This document shows, piece after piece, positions 46,889-58,900 of a stretch of 64,000 nucleotides of DNA. A program made the translations under genes and the position numbers. Below the pieces are notes generated by a model. That model saw only the letters and a list, made by a program, of their open reading frames with translations. It was not told the DNA's origin and did no database searches. The DNA comes from Lycorma delicatula (lineage: Eukaryota; Arthropoda; Insecta; Hemiptera; Fulgoridae): contig NC_134455.1 in the NCBI RefSeq assembly GCF_047948215.1, positions 160,314,575-160,378,574 on the forward strand, written 5' to 3'. Within the stretch, counting starts at the first letter, position 1. Each line of letters begins with the position of its first letter.

Positions 46889-48019
46889 GTAAGTAATTAA
46901 TGGGTATGTACAGTTATCACAAGTGATGTTTCTACTTGCAGCAGACATAAGTCAAAAACAACTTTGAGATCAATTTTCTACTGAAAAAACCCTTCTTCTG
47001 GCTGTGGGATAAAATTATAATTCTACAATGTGCTTTAACACTAATTGGTGAAAAATATTTTTAAAACATATTTATTTGGTTTACTACAAAATATAATGTT
47101 GAAACCTAGAGGAATCCCAAAATGCTTCAATATTTTCATTAGTACTATAATTAATTATTAATACTTTCATTAGTACTACCAAGAGGGCAGCTTTAATTTC
47201 AGCGATATTTATTGGCTTTGGAGCTCATTCTCTAGACTAATTTCATAATATTGTACCAATAAATTTGGTTTTATTTACAACTATGTTCTATCACATTTGC
47301 AGTATATAAACACCAACAATCTATAACTGATTTATAATTTTTTGCATGTAATTTAACTTGTAAATGAGTAACAAAATTAAATTTCTTGATTGTTACTGTC
47401 TTATGCAGAACAAGCTTTTTCTGTTATGATCCATCTATTGCTATGTATAATGGTATATGAAAAATTGTATTTGGTTGGGACCTGCACTTTCATCAAATTA
47501 TTCAGAGTTTTGATCTGTACTTCATTCTTATCTTTCATCTCTTCAGATTCATCATCAAATTGTTAATATCAAACTTTTACTTCATTAATTAAATGTAATG
47601 ATGATAACTTATACTTGTTGCTTGGACTCATAGCCCAACACAAAAAATGTTTAATCAAGTTCAAATATGAGTGCTTGCTCTAAGTTTGACTAGCCTAAAC
47701 AGAAAAAAACTTACTCTTTAAAAACCAAACACAGATTGTAGCAGTTCAAATGACAGCAATACTGAAGGTTATTTCAGGCAAGTATGCAGATGACAAGTTT
47801 TTAATACTTCCCACTCAATTAACGATCACAAAAGAATATTCCAGGCTTGTAAGATTTGGTGCCATTACTGCTAGGTTAAACATCCAATTCCTTACAAAAT
47901 AGGACAGAAACTTTACCAATACTCTTATAAAAAAAAAATGAGAAATTTGTTGCAAGCGAAATTTTTTTGTCATAAGCTGTAAATTCTCTAAATTAATTTA
48001 CACTAAAAATTAAAATCAG
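46889..48019. other. Cand1 intron sequence, nothing recognised
   Basis: About 1.1 kb, no recognisable element. Confidence 0.4.
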
Positions 48020-48116
48020 GTATAGCAGAGCTGTTCAAGCAAGGTGCTTTCCTCTCTACTTACACCCTTACATCTACTCTCCTCCGCAAGCGGCTTGCTA
48101 TAACTGCTTGGCTATA
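48020..48116. mobile_element. 97-bp palindromic mini-MITE
   Basis: gtatagcagagctgttcaag at the left matches in inverse gtatagccaagcagttatag read from 48116, and the match continues through caagg/ccgctt (about 31-bp arms with few mismatches around a 35-bp C/T-rich centre). TA-type borders. No coding capacity. Confidence 0.75.
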
Positions 48117-48500
48117 CTTTTTTCTTATTCACATTTGTGGTTAAATTCATTTTATTATAGGTACTGCGTTAATATAAGAAAATAACTGTTTTAAAACAGG
48201 CTATGAATCTAATGTTTGTGTTTCCTCAGATGAAATATGTGGCTTCAAAACAGGGTCTATCTTTAATTTTATACTCTATTGAAACTAAATATTATGGAAA
48301 AAATGAGAATATGAGACACAGTAGGCCAATGAATATCTACACAAAAGGAAAAACCGAAAAAATAAAACAATACAGATATTTTTTAATGTGGTATAAACAG
48401 CAGATTCCAAAAGTGAAAACAAAACAAAAACTAGAAAGTTCAGTCCAGCAGTGTTTATAGAAACTTATTATGTAACAACTATCTTTCTATTTAAACACTC
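48117..48500. other. Unrecognised stretch with a short open frame
   Basis: An 85-codon plus-strand open frame (48203-48460) starts MNLMFVFPQMKYVASKQGLS. I see no family resemblance and treat it as chance. Confidence 0.3.
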
Positions 48501-48504
48501 CTGG

Positions 48505-49010
48505 ATTGCACTGTTAAGATACAAAGTTGTGGAAGTTACAAGTTGTAGAAATGCCTTGTAAAATGTTGTTTGGAGTGCACATCTGTATGGATGTGAAACA
48601 TGACACTAAGAAAACGAGAAAGGAAGAATTCAAAATGTGGGCAAGAAGGAAATTACAAAACTTTAAAAGAACAGACAAAGTAAAATGAAGAATAGTAAGT
48701 GAAAGAGAAAAAACTCAAAACAATTCAGAATAAGAAATCAAATTGGTGGGACATATCACAAGAGAAGAAGGATTATTTAAAATGGTACTAGAAGGATCAA
48801 AGATACATAAAAGAGAGGCTGAAAACCATTCAAAATTAGAGATTACCTAGAAAGAAATAATAACTTATCAAAAACCCAAAAAATTTGCTGAAAATAGAAG
48901 AGAATGGAGGCATACATGATGTAAAAGACCTTCCTAAAAATAAACAAATTTATGATAATGAGTTGTGGTGGAGAAAGTGGTGAATACATTGTGCAACCAG
49001 AAATATATAA
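48505..49010 (+). pseudogene. RTE LINE C-terminal fragment
   Basis: LYGCETWTLRK is the ALYGxETWT block. EEFKMWARRKLQNFKRTDKV then stops and LVGHITREEGLFKMVLEGS match the RTE C-terminal LIGHILRHEGL.....EG order. A different, much older subfamily than the elements at 7436 and 55971. Confidence 0.75.
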
Positions 49011-49828
49011 TCCAAAAGTAGCATTAATTGCATACAACACTGACAACTAGTGGCATTTTTCAATTACAAAAATATTAATTTAGGTAGGTGAAATGGATGA
49101 ATTTTCTTTCCCTACCATAATCTTTGAAGAGCTTTTTGTACATATGCAAAGTACTTAGTCATAGAACTTGAAAGGTGGTATAAGCTATATTTTTTATCAA
49201 AATATGTAGAAATTGAAGGAGCCCTTGTCTAGGTAACAAGATGATTTTTTCCTTTACAAGAATATGTGCCTGGTTAAACTCACTTTAATGAGCAGAAATA
49301 ATGTGATTTCAGAACAATTTTTGCTATCAACATCAGGTGTAATATATTTAGATGACAAAAAAATTAGCAGTTAATTGACCATGATTGAGTACTTTTATAA
49401 TGATGTTTTAACAAATATCACTCAGAAAAGTATAAAAATTTATTCCAGACATAATAATTATTATAGATTTATAAGCTCAGCTCTACATTTTCTTTAAATG
49501 CATACTGATTAAAGAATAAAAGAGAAGTGTACACTAAGAACAGAAAATCCACACAAAAAAGTTTGATCAGATACAATTTTTGATGTTCAGATTTTCCCAG
49601 TCAGAATACTTACCAGCTGCTATTATAAATATCAATATCCTAAATATTAATCTACTAAAAAAATTGTTAAGTTGTTAGCTGCAGCAAACAAAACAAAATA
49701 AGTGAAAAAACTTATCATTACATCCACATCAGTACACAAAATTATTTTTCTTTATATAATAACATTTATAAAATGTATAGGCATTTTATATATGAATAAA
49801 ATGTATGTTTTATAGTCCCTTGTATACA
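49011..49828. other. Cand1 intron sequence, nothing recognised
   Basis: AT-rich, up to the TA at 49829. Confidence 0.4.
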
Positions 49829-49830
49829 TA

Positions 49831-51138
49831 CAAGAGACGATCAGAAAGTTAAGTTACACCCCCTCGATGAAACAAACACATATTTATAAAACAACTTTTT
49901 TTTTATTGAACAAAAACTACATATTTTTATCTATTTTTCGACATAATCACCAAGTTTTTCCAAACACTTTTCATACCTTGTGACATGTTTTTCAATTTAA
50001 CTCTCATAAGAATTTTTTTCCAATTTCCTTCAACCATTAAAAGACCGCTTCCTTAATTTCATCATCATTAGCGAAACGCTCCCCCCCAGATCTCGCTTGA
50101 GAGGACCAAACAGGTGGTAATCGCAGGGTGCTAGGTCAGGGCTGTTAGGTGGATGAGACCAAACTTACCACTTGAATTTTTGCAGTAACTCCTTTGTCAC
50201 ATGAGGCTGAATGAGGAGTAGCATTGTCATGAAGAAAAACGACCCCCTTGCTCAATCTTTGGTTTTCGATCTTTAATGGCTTTACAAATGTTTTTAGTCT
50301 CACAGTAAGATTCAACATTAATTGTTGCTCCTTGGAGCATAAGTTCACTGTGCAAAACAACTCCTTCAGAATCGAAAAAGACTGTCAGCATAACCTTTCA
50401 AACACGTGGAGATGTTTTCACTTTTTTTGGCTGCGGCGAATTTTTATGTCTCCATTCATGTGATGCTCGTTTAGTCTCAGGAGTGTAATGAAGCACTCAG
50501 CTCTAATCCCCTTTGATGATTTGTTTCAAAAACTGTGGACCAGTTCTGGAATAACATTGAAGAAAAAAAGAACAGACACAAAACGTTGATGTTTATGGTT
50601 GTTGGTAAACAGATGTGGTACCCATCATGTACATACCTTATGATAATCAAGCTGATCATGAATAATCGCCAAACACACTACCATAACTAATGTAAGCTAA
50701 CTTGCAATCTCTCTAATTTTAATGGGCCGGTTACTCAAGATCATTTCATCCCTCATGTTCGCAGTTGAAGGACATCCAGTACACAGTTTGTCACTCACAT
50801 CTGTTCTTCTGTTTCTGAACGTTTGGCAAAATTTTGTGATCATCAGGTGTGACATTGCATTCTCACCATATACCTCAAAAATTTGGCGAAGAATTTCACA
50901 ATTGTAATTTTTGCCCACAAAAATTGGACTACTGAATGCACTTATATGCTGAACGAAACCTCTAGAGAACATGCCACATTGACAACGATACTACACATGT
51001 ACTAAATGTCGTACAGAATTGCTGCTGGGGGAGCGTGAAGACAACGCAACCGGTGCTGCCACCACACGACATTAATATATATCCCTTTCAGTTCAAGAAC
51101 ACGGCAAGGGTGTAACTTACTTTTTGATCCACATCTCG
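49831..51138 (-). mobile_element. Mariner-like transposon, decayed
   Basis: About 1308 bp. Left end caagagacgatcagaaagtt and, reverse-complemented from the right, cgagatgtggatcaaaaagt both run into aagttacaccc. TA precedes the left end; the right flank reads tt instead of ta. Confidence 0.82.
50080..50972 (-). pseudogene. Mariner transposase pseudogene
   Basis: N-terminal open part (50972-50697) reads NYNCEILRQIFEVYGENAMS, then RNRRTDVSDKLCTGCPSTAN (helix-turn-helix and linker). The first catalytic block is broken (GD followed by stop). The second is HDNATPHSA in the part 50360-50145. The C-terminal part ends in a recognisable (I/L)xSLxxLRGxxF-like region out of frame. Multiple stops. Confidence 0.8.
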
Positions 51139-51436
51139 TTTATGCCCTAGCTATAAACTGTAAAAACTAAAAATAGATTAGCTAAAAATAGATAATGAGA
51201 GAATTATCATTTAAAATAACAAACTCTTTTTGCTCATTTATAATAGATATTTTAGGAAGGCTATGCAAGAGATCAAAATAAAATAATATCAAAATACATT
51301 TCATGTTTTGTAAGAAAAAATGGTATAAAAGTACTCTTTCTAAATGTAAAATAGCACACCATATAAAACAAATGAAATATCAAAATGATAGATTTAATAG
51401 AAATTTGATCTTATTAAATATTGTTTAGTATAATAC
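51139..51436. other. Cand1 intron sequence, nothing recognised
   Basis: AT-rich between the mariner and the donor of exon 4. Confidence 0.4.
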
Positions 51437-51568
51437 CTTATTAAGAAGATCTGTATTAATGGAAGAGCTATAATTGTTGACTAAAGTGTCCAATAATGTT
51501 AACGTACTTAATTTTAATGCTCGTTGATTTTTACGTAAGAATGACCCTAACATTGGTACTCCTTCACC
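51437..51568 (-). CDS. Cand1: Cand1 internal exon 4 of 12
   Basis: 132 nt, 44 codons, phase 0-0. Reads GEGVPMLGSFLRKNQRALKL then STLTLLDTLVNNYSSSINTD and LLNK. Acceptor follows a long T tract (AG at 51570-51569); donor GT at 51436-51435. The match to the family GEGVP(I/M)LxSFLRKNQRALKL segment is essentially unambiguous. Confidence 0.95.
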
Positions 51569-51764
51569 CTGAAAATAAAAAAAAAAACACTTACATAAAG
51601 CAAACATAGCTATTTAAAATATTTCTACAGATTCTGTTGTCTGTGGTATTTAGCAATGCAAATATCAGTAATTTGAAAAGCATTAAATAGAAAAAAAAAT
51701 TAACAATAATAATACAAAAAATGTATTTGTTTTACGTGACTTATGGATTTAAATTGTCAATTTC

Positions 51765-51960
51765 CTTGCTAGGGTGGTAGTGTCTCAACCTTTTATCCGC
51801 AAGGTACCAGGTTCACATCAAGGTCAGGCCCTGGGATTTTTCCTCTGTTAAAAACTATTCCATTTCATATTCCCACACACAGACATATATTTTACACATA
51901 AATTTTACACATTATTTTACATATAAATTACACGTAAATTTACACATAAATTTACGCTTA
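51765..51960 (+). mobile_element. tRNA-derived SINE fragment
   Basis: gggtggtagtgtctcaacct, then ttatccgcaaggtaccaggt and tcacatcaaggtcaggccct, resembles insect tRNA-type SINE heads (A-box-like TAGTGTCTC, B-box-like GGTTCGAATCC here GGTTCACATCA, then GGTCAGGC). The tail (51890-51960) is a decayed array of tttacacataaa units. A poor tRNA gene because the B box is mutated. Confidence 0.6.
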
Positions 51961-52190
51961 AGTACACGAACAAAGAATGTGATCTAGGATATTGCTAAAT
52001 TTAATACTATAAGGTGTCCCTAAATTAATGTAGGATTTAAAATCTGAGAAAATCTTTTTGTTAAATAATTACTGGCAAAGTTATTATATTATTTATAAAA
52101 GTAAACATTACCATTAAATGTAGAACAGAGATCTGACATAAATATCTTCCACAATACATTTGACATTCAAATTCATTTCATTTTAATGAA
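51961..52190. other. Possible terminus of a decayed DNA transposon
   Basis: tataaggtgtccctaaatta at about 52008 looks like a terminal repeat and precedes the transposase fragment at 52195; the opposite end was not found. Confidence 0.3.
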
Positions 52191-52194
52191 AGAT

Positions 52195-52390
52195 CTGCAT
52201 ACATTCAAGCTTCAGCCAGCCCAGGAACTGAAGCGGGCATTCGTCAATTGGATGTTAGAGAATCAACAAATGAACAGCAATTTTGCTGAAAAAAATCATT
52301 TTTGCAATGAGGCACATTTCCACCTCAGTGGGTGTGTCCTCAAGCAAAATTGTCTATGAGTATGGTAAGAGTTCAGAATATATGTATTTT
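52195..52390 (+). pseudogene. IS630/Tc1-like transposase fragment
   Basis: LQPAQELKRAFVNWMLENQQ then NFAEKNHFCNEAHFHLSGCV and LKQNCL: the first catalytic block, normally FSDEAHFHLxGxVNKQNxR, with Asp replaced by Asn here. No downstream blocks recognised. Confidence 0.7.
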
Positions 52391-53214
52391 TGCATACAAG
52401 TTAGCACTGCTTGGTTTATTATTATTAATATAGTCAGGTATATATGGTTCAACGATATCAACAGATAGCACATGTAAAAATTCTTAATACAATTTATTTA
52501 CTCTAAAATAAATTACTATGTATAAATACAATTCTAATTATACTATGAACTCTATAACAACTAATAAAATTAATAAAAAACTGACAAGAGATTATAAACT
52601 ATAACAGCAAGATAAATCAACAATTCATTTTATACAATAATTATTTACATTTGTTTACAAAAGGAAACAAGTTTATACTTTTATCAATGAAAAATATCAC
52701 TTTGCCCCCTGTTCGCAACAAACTCCCCAAACAGCTTTTTATGCTTAAATACAGACAACATTATTCCAAAATGGAATACTCATAATGCTTAGCTAATTTG
52801 TTGCCCATGCATTCTGAATGCTCTTCCGGCCAACCCACCCTTTTGTTTACTCAAGTATTATGATTTTTATTGTCCGAACCTTCTAAGCTTTTCTAGAAAT
52901 TCTTTTTAAAAAGTTTCTCTTAGTTGTTTCTTCTGGATTTTTACTTTGCAATCTGTTTGTTGATTTACATTCTTTATTTTCTTTCTCTTCCTTATTCTGG
53001 CAATTTTCTATTAAGGGAAGCTTCTTTATCCATTAAAATATCTTCTAATTATTTTTACAAACCTTTTATGGGCTACTGCTTAATTCAATAAGCAAAACAA
53101 AAATTTTAAGATGATAACATTAAATATATTTCACTACATAAAGTACTTTTTCAGCCTATATTTATATATTATTTTAGTCTTTTCAGAAAGAAGGTAAAAA
53201 AATTTTTGTTTTAA
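52391..53214. other. Cand1 intron sequence, nothing recognised
   Basis: About 0.8 kb AT-rich. Confidence 0.4.
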
Positions 53215-54503
53215 TACAGAGTTCAGAAAGTTGCTGCACGGGAATTCTGGAAGTGCTATAATGGAACTTTCTTAATTACTACTTTGTATTTTTATTTCTT
53301 TATTTTACAGAAACAGATATTTCAATAACTGTAATAGTTTATAGAAGATGTTGAAAATGACATCCTCCATCAATACAACATCACTGCACATGTTTCAATT
53401 TGTTTTCAAACACTTTAACCAGCTGATATACTGAAATGTCTCATAAGTATGTTGTTCTTGCAGTTTTTAGTTCATCAATTGTGCATGGTCTGTTGCGATA
53501 CACGGCTTGTTTTGCTGTCCCCCATAGAAGGTAATCTGGGGGAGTCAGATTGGGCAATCATACATGCCATAGACCCCTTGAAATGATTCGCTCACCAAAG
53601 ACATTTCGATTTCATAAAAAAGTCATTGAACTGTTAGCTGTGTGTGTTGTGGCACCATCTTGTTGGAAACAACTATGATTGATTTACACTTGTTACCTTA
53701 CTAATGAAGTTTGTTAAACACAGCACAATAATGATCAGTATTAACTTATTCTCAAAAAATATTGGACCCAAAATGCGCATTCTACTCTCACAAACCCAGA
53801 CTCCAATTTTCATTGATGTCTATCAAGCCACGCTTCATCGGTAAAAAATAAAATATAGATGATAACTATGAAATTTTGGTCAATAAAATGTTTAAACCAT
53901 TGACAATTTAATCTTTTGGCATGATCTGTAAGTTTCAGTTCTTGAACACACATTACTTAATAGGGGAAAAGTTTCAGTTCTTTTCTTGCAGCTTTATGTG
54001 CTGAAGCAAATCCAATATCTTACTGCTTGTGCTAACTTATGCAATGCCTTTGATAGACTTTCGGCCAAAGCATCCAAATATCAAGCAGCTTCTGTTTGTT
54101 TAGTTTAAGTGATCTTCTACTTGGATTAGCATCTTCAACAGAGCCTGCTGCCCAACACTTTCCAATAAGAATTTGAACTGCATTGCGGTGAGGAACAGGA
54201 GTATTTGAAAACTTCTAAGAAAACTTGTGCTTTACTAAATCATATACTTGCCACCTCACAAAAAACGTCTTCTACAAAAAATGCAGTCCACTACCACAAG
54301 AACCATGATGGTTCTCGCAACTATTGATTCCGATAAATGAAACAACATGAAATGAAACTAAACACGCTCAATCACACCTCAACTACTGATGTCCAAGTTT
54401 ATTACTAATGATCAATGAATCCACCGGGCAACCAACCTAATGCAGAAAGAACGGACAGTACCACAAAATTCTAAAGCATTCTGCACAGTGACTTTCCAAA
54501 TAC
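53215..54503 (-). mobile_element. IS630/Tc1-like transposon with decayed transposase
   Basis: Left end ttcagaaagttgctgcacgg and, reverse-complemented from the right, tttggaaagtcactgtgcag form imperfect inverted repeats about 1.29 kb apart. Minus-strand blocks: CFQQDGATTHTANSSMTFL (about 53690-53630), VFGERIISRGLWHV, LPNLTPPDYLLWGTAKQAVY then RNRPCTIDELKTA (53560-53460), ending HFQHLL (53350). Several stops; the N-terminal half is poorly preserved. Confidence 0.8.
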
Positions 54504-54537
54504 ACTGCATAAAAATAGTAAAAATTCTGAAACTTAC

Positions 54538-54666
54538 CAATATTGGCCTAAGATCAATACGCAGTGGAGATGCAGCTACTTTTGTTAGGGCTTTAACAGT
54601 AGTAAGTCTAGTAATCTCATTTCTTAAACGATCCAAAAATATTGGTAAACATGTAGGTAATTCACC
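54538..54666 (-). CDS. Cand1: Cand1 internal exon 3 of 12
   Basis: 129 nt, 43 codons, phase 0 at both ends: [20 protein letters not shown] then [20 protein letters not shown] and PIL. Acceptor AG at 54668-54667; donor gtaagt from 54537. An IS630-like DNA transposon ends about 35 bp inside the downstream intron. Confidence 0.94.
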
Positions 54667-55280
54667 CTGAAATTATGAAATTTTATTAATTAATAAACAA
54701 CAAAATCATAAGTAAATATAAATGAAATGAATACAAACAATTTTTTTACCTTTAAGGGACAAAAATACCCAGTTTAAAAGAAACAGAAAAATGTATGACA
54801 GTTGTTCAATAATTTGAGATAAACTGCAGGTAACAGCAGAAAAAACTATTAAATAGAATTAACTGAAACTGTCTGATGTTCAAGTTGGTAACTCTGACAC
54901 AGAAAATATCAGCTGTTAGAAAAGAATCTCCATTATTTAAACTCTTTTACTTATTTCAAAATTTTGGCTGTATGAAACATACGCTGTGGAAGAATACTAT
55001 TATAAAGATTTTTGTTTTCTGAAGGTATAAAAAACAGCTGAAATTTGCAATAAACTTGCAATATAGTAAAAAGTAAAATCATGCAGATTTTTAAATTGAA
55101 ATGAAAAGTTTAAATAGAACAGAATAAGTACAACCTATTTTTAATGTAGCAGAAGATCAGTGGAAGTTTTGATTGACGCTTTGCAAAATCACATTTACAG
55201 AAATTTTGTAAATTGCTGAAATTTACAGTGCTAGTATTAGCACTGTCTATTTCATTATCCATGATAGGCTATATTACTAC
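54667..55280. other. Cand1 intron sequence, nothing recognised
   Basis: AT-rich, upstream of exon 3. Confidence 0.4.
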
Positions 55281-55289
55281 AAAATCTGT

Positions 55290-55745
55290 TCAAGGTGGGT
55301 TCCGAAGACAGTTAACTCAAAATCACTAACATACCTGAATCCACAATTGTATGAAACTTAAACAATGGTTTTTAAAATCGCACAATAACTTATAATGAAA
55401 CTTGGAATCATCATCCTAAGTATGGAATGGAACGTTTTTTCACCTGCCAGGAAAAATTTCAAAACTTATATGTCAGCCAATAAAGTGACGCCAAAAATAT
55501 ATGGGATTATAAAAGCAAAATTTATTGCAATTATCTGGAAAAACAATGTACAATGAGTGACATGCTAGAAAATAATGAAATATTCTGCTTCTCTGGCCAA
55601 AGATAAATTCTTCTGCATAATAATGCTTGCCTCACATCGTACAGACAAGACACGGTAGCTGTTCAAAATTTGGTTTCGAAGGTGTTGTCACATCCATCTT
55701 ATAGTTTTATGTTTGGTCTTTAATAAGTTTTTATGTGGCACCAAG
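55290..55745 (+). pseudogene. Decayed mariner transposase fragment
   Basis: NETWNHHPKYGMERFFTCQE (first Asp block with Asp lost, about 55390), a (F)W-rich middle, LLHNNACLTSYRQDTVAVQN (second block with Asp replaced by Asn, about 55610) and VLSHPSYSF (third-acid region). Order and spacing fit mariner; no terminal repeats found. Confidence 0.55.
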
Positions 55746-55959
55746 TTCTCCAATCCCCTTTTTAACCCAACTTCAGTAATTACACATAAATGAGTAACAT
55801 TTTAAATCTAAAGTATTTTTTAAATACGGTGAATTGTAACAGTTACTTACGTAAAAGTTATTAGCTCTACTTACTATTCCAATACAGTAAATAACTCAAT
55901 AGCTTGTTTGTTTATGTAGGAATCAATGGTATTTAAAAACTTTCAATTGTATGATTGTT

Positions 55960-55970
55960 AAACTAGATAG
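55960..55970. repeat. Target-site duplication, left copy, of long RTE LINE
   Basis: aaactagatag at 55960-55970 recurs at 59193-59203 after the short A tail. Confidence 0.8.
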
Positions 55971-58900
55971 CTCCCTCTATGAATCATGAAACCTTGCCCA
56001 TGGTGAGGGGGCCTGAGTGCTCAGTGATACAGAGTAGCTGGACCAAAGGTGCATCGTATCAGAGAGGTATCTGTTGAAAGCCAGACTAAGGAATGATTCC
56101 TGAAAGAGGGAAGCAGCTCTTTCAGTAGTTATTAAGGGTGAGAGGAGGAGTTAAACAGCCGTATCAGCATCACTCAATTTTCTTGAATATTGTGCAGCTG
56201 AAAGGAATGGAAAACTGCAGCTGTTTTTTCTCCAAAAAAATGTAGCTCTCTGCATTTTCATACAACAAAGATGGAGGCACCTTCCTTGGTAAAATAATCC
56301 AGAGGTAAACTAGTCCCCCGTTTGGATCTCCGGGTGGGGACTACTAAGGAAGGGGTCACCAGAAAACTAAAAAATAACATTCTATAAGTTGGAGTGTGGA
56401 ATGATAGAAGTCTAAAAAAGGTTGGTTGGTAGGTTAAAAAATTTAAAGAATGCAATGGATAGGATAAATGTACATGTAGTAGGAATTAGTGAGGTTCAGT
56501 GGAAAGAGGAAACGACTTTTGGTCCGGAGATTTTAGAATAAATAACTCAGCTTCAAATAATGGGCAGGCAGGAGTAGGTTTCATAATGAACAAGAAGTTA
56601 GGGAAGAGAGTTTTCAAACTCTCTTAAAGAAGATAAGGAAGATAGATAAGAAGATAGGGAAGTATTTCAAAATGCATAGAATCTTGTAATAAGGATAAAA
56701 TCGAAACCGAAACCAACGAATGTTAACGTCTATATGCCTACAAGCACCCATGTTGATGATGATGAGGTAGTGTGTATATGAAGAAATTGACAAAGCAATT
56801 AAACTCACAAAAAGAGATGAAGATTTAATAATTGCTGGAGATTGGAATGCAAGTATTGGAAAACCCAAGGAAGGAAATATAGTGGGTGAATACAGGCTGG
56901 GCAAAAGGAATGAAAGAGGGGACCGACTTAAAAAGTTTTGCACAAAGTATAATTTAATAATTGCCAACACACAGTTTAAAAATCATAATAGAAGAATATA
57001 CACATGGAAAAAGCCAGGCGATACTGCAAGGTGTCAGATAGATATCACAGTTAATCAAAGATTTAGAATTCAACTAGTCAACTGCAAAACTTACCCTGGA
57101 GCAGATATTGATAGAGACCATAATTTAGTGAAAATTAAATGTAGATTGGGGTTTAAAAACCTGAAGAAAAGGTGTCAGATGAATCTGTGGAATTTCGAGA
57201 AACTTGATGAAGAGGAGGTAAAGAAGATTTTTGAGGAGGACATAACAAAAGGTCTGAGTAAAAAAGATAAAGTAGAAAATGTAGAAGAAGAATGGGAGAA
57301 TGTTAAAAAGGAAATTCTTTTCCTTTTCAGCAGAAGCAAACTTAGGCGGAACAAAGAGAACTGGTAGAATACCTTGGATTTCAGACGATATATTGCCACT
57401 GATGGATGAACATAAAAAATATAAGAATGCTAATGATGAAGAAAGTAAAAGGAACTATAGACAATTAAGAAATACTATAAACAGGAAGTGCAAACCAGCG
57501 AAAGAGTGGATAAAGAAAAGTGTTCAGAAGTGGAAAGAGAAATGAACATTGGTAAAATAGATGGAGAATACAGGAAAGTTAAGGAAAATTTTGGGGTACA
57601 TAAATTTAAATCTAATATGTGTTAAAGTTGGTACACCGATTTATATTCGAAAGGTAAAGTCAATAGGTGGGTGGAATATATTGAAGAGTTATACGGAGAA
57701 AGTCAAAGAGGATGAAAGGGGAGAAACAATACTGAGATCTGAATTTAAGAGAGCAATAAAAGATTTGAATGGCAGAAAGACTCCTGGAATAGACAGAATA
57801 CCTGTAGAATTACTGCGCAGTGCAGGTGAGGAAGTGACTGATAGATTATACAAACTGGTGTGTAATATTTATGAAAAAGGGGAAGTTCTGTCATACTTCA
57901 AAAAGAGTGTTATAGTCATGATACCAAATAAAGCAGGAGCAGATAAATGTGAAAAATAGAGAACAATTAGCTTAATCAGTCAGGCATGAAAAATCTAACA
58001 GGCATGAAAACTAGAATTCTGTACAGAAGAATTGAGAGGAGAGTGGAAGAAGTGTAAGGAGAAGACCAATTTGGTTTCAGAAAAAGTATACAGACAAGGG
58101 TAGCAATTTTAGGGCTCAGATTAATAGTAGAAGGAAGATTAAAGAAAAACAAATCAACATACTTGGCATTTACAGACCTAGAAAAGGCATTCAGTAATAT
58201 AGACTGGTATAAAATGATCAGCATTTTAAAAAAATTAGGGTTCACATACAGAGATAGAAGAACGATTGCTAACATTTACAGGAACCAAACAGCAACAGTA
58301 ATAATTGAAGAACATAAGAAAGAAGCCATAATAAGAAAGGGAGTCAGACAAGGATGTTCCCTATCACAGTTACTTTTTAATCTACATAGAACTAGCAGTT
58401 AATGATGTCAAAGAACAATTTAGATCCGGAGTAACAGTACTGGGTGATATAGTAATTCTAGCTTAGGATAAAAAGGATTTAGAAGAAACAATGAACTACA
58501 TGGATGAAGTCCTACGCAAGAACTACCGCATGAAAATAAACAAGAACAAAACAAAAGTAATGAAATGTAGTAGAAATAACAAAGATGGACCACTGAATGT
58601 AAAACAATGAGAAAATATTATGGAGGTAGAAAAATTTTGTTATTTGGGAAGAATTAATAGAGATGGACAAAGTAGGAGCGATATAAAATGCCAAATAGCA
58701 CAGGCAAAATGAGCCTACAGTCAAATATAATTTGTTTACATCAAAAATTAATTTAAACGTCAGGAAAAGATTTTTGAAGGTATTTTTGAGTGTAGCTTTA
58801 TATGGAAGTGAAACTTGGACGATCGGAGTACCTGAAAAGGAAAGATTAGAAGATTTTGAAATGAGGTGCTTTAGGAAAATGTTAAAAATCAGATGGATGG

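Noticed and set aside
48203..48460. 85-codon plus-strand open frame
   Set aside because: No recognisable family, no splice or promoter context; compatible with chance in AT-rich intron.
51765..51840. Possible tRNA gene
   Set aside because: B box mutated, no clear acceptor stem, and the tail fits a SINE.
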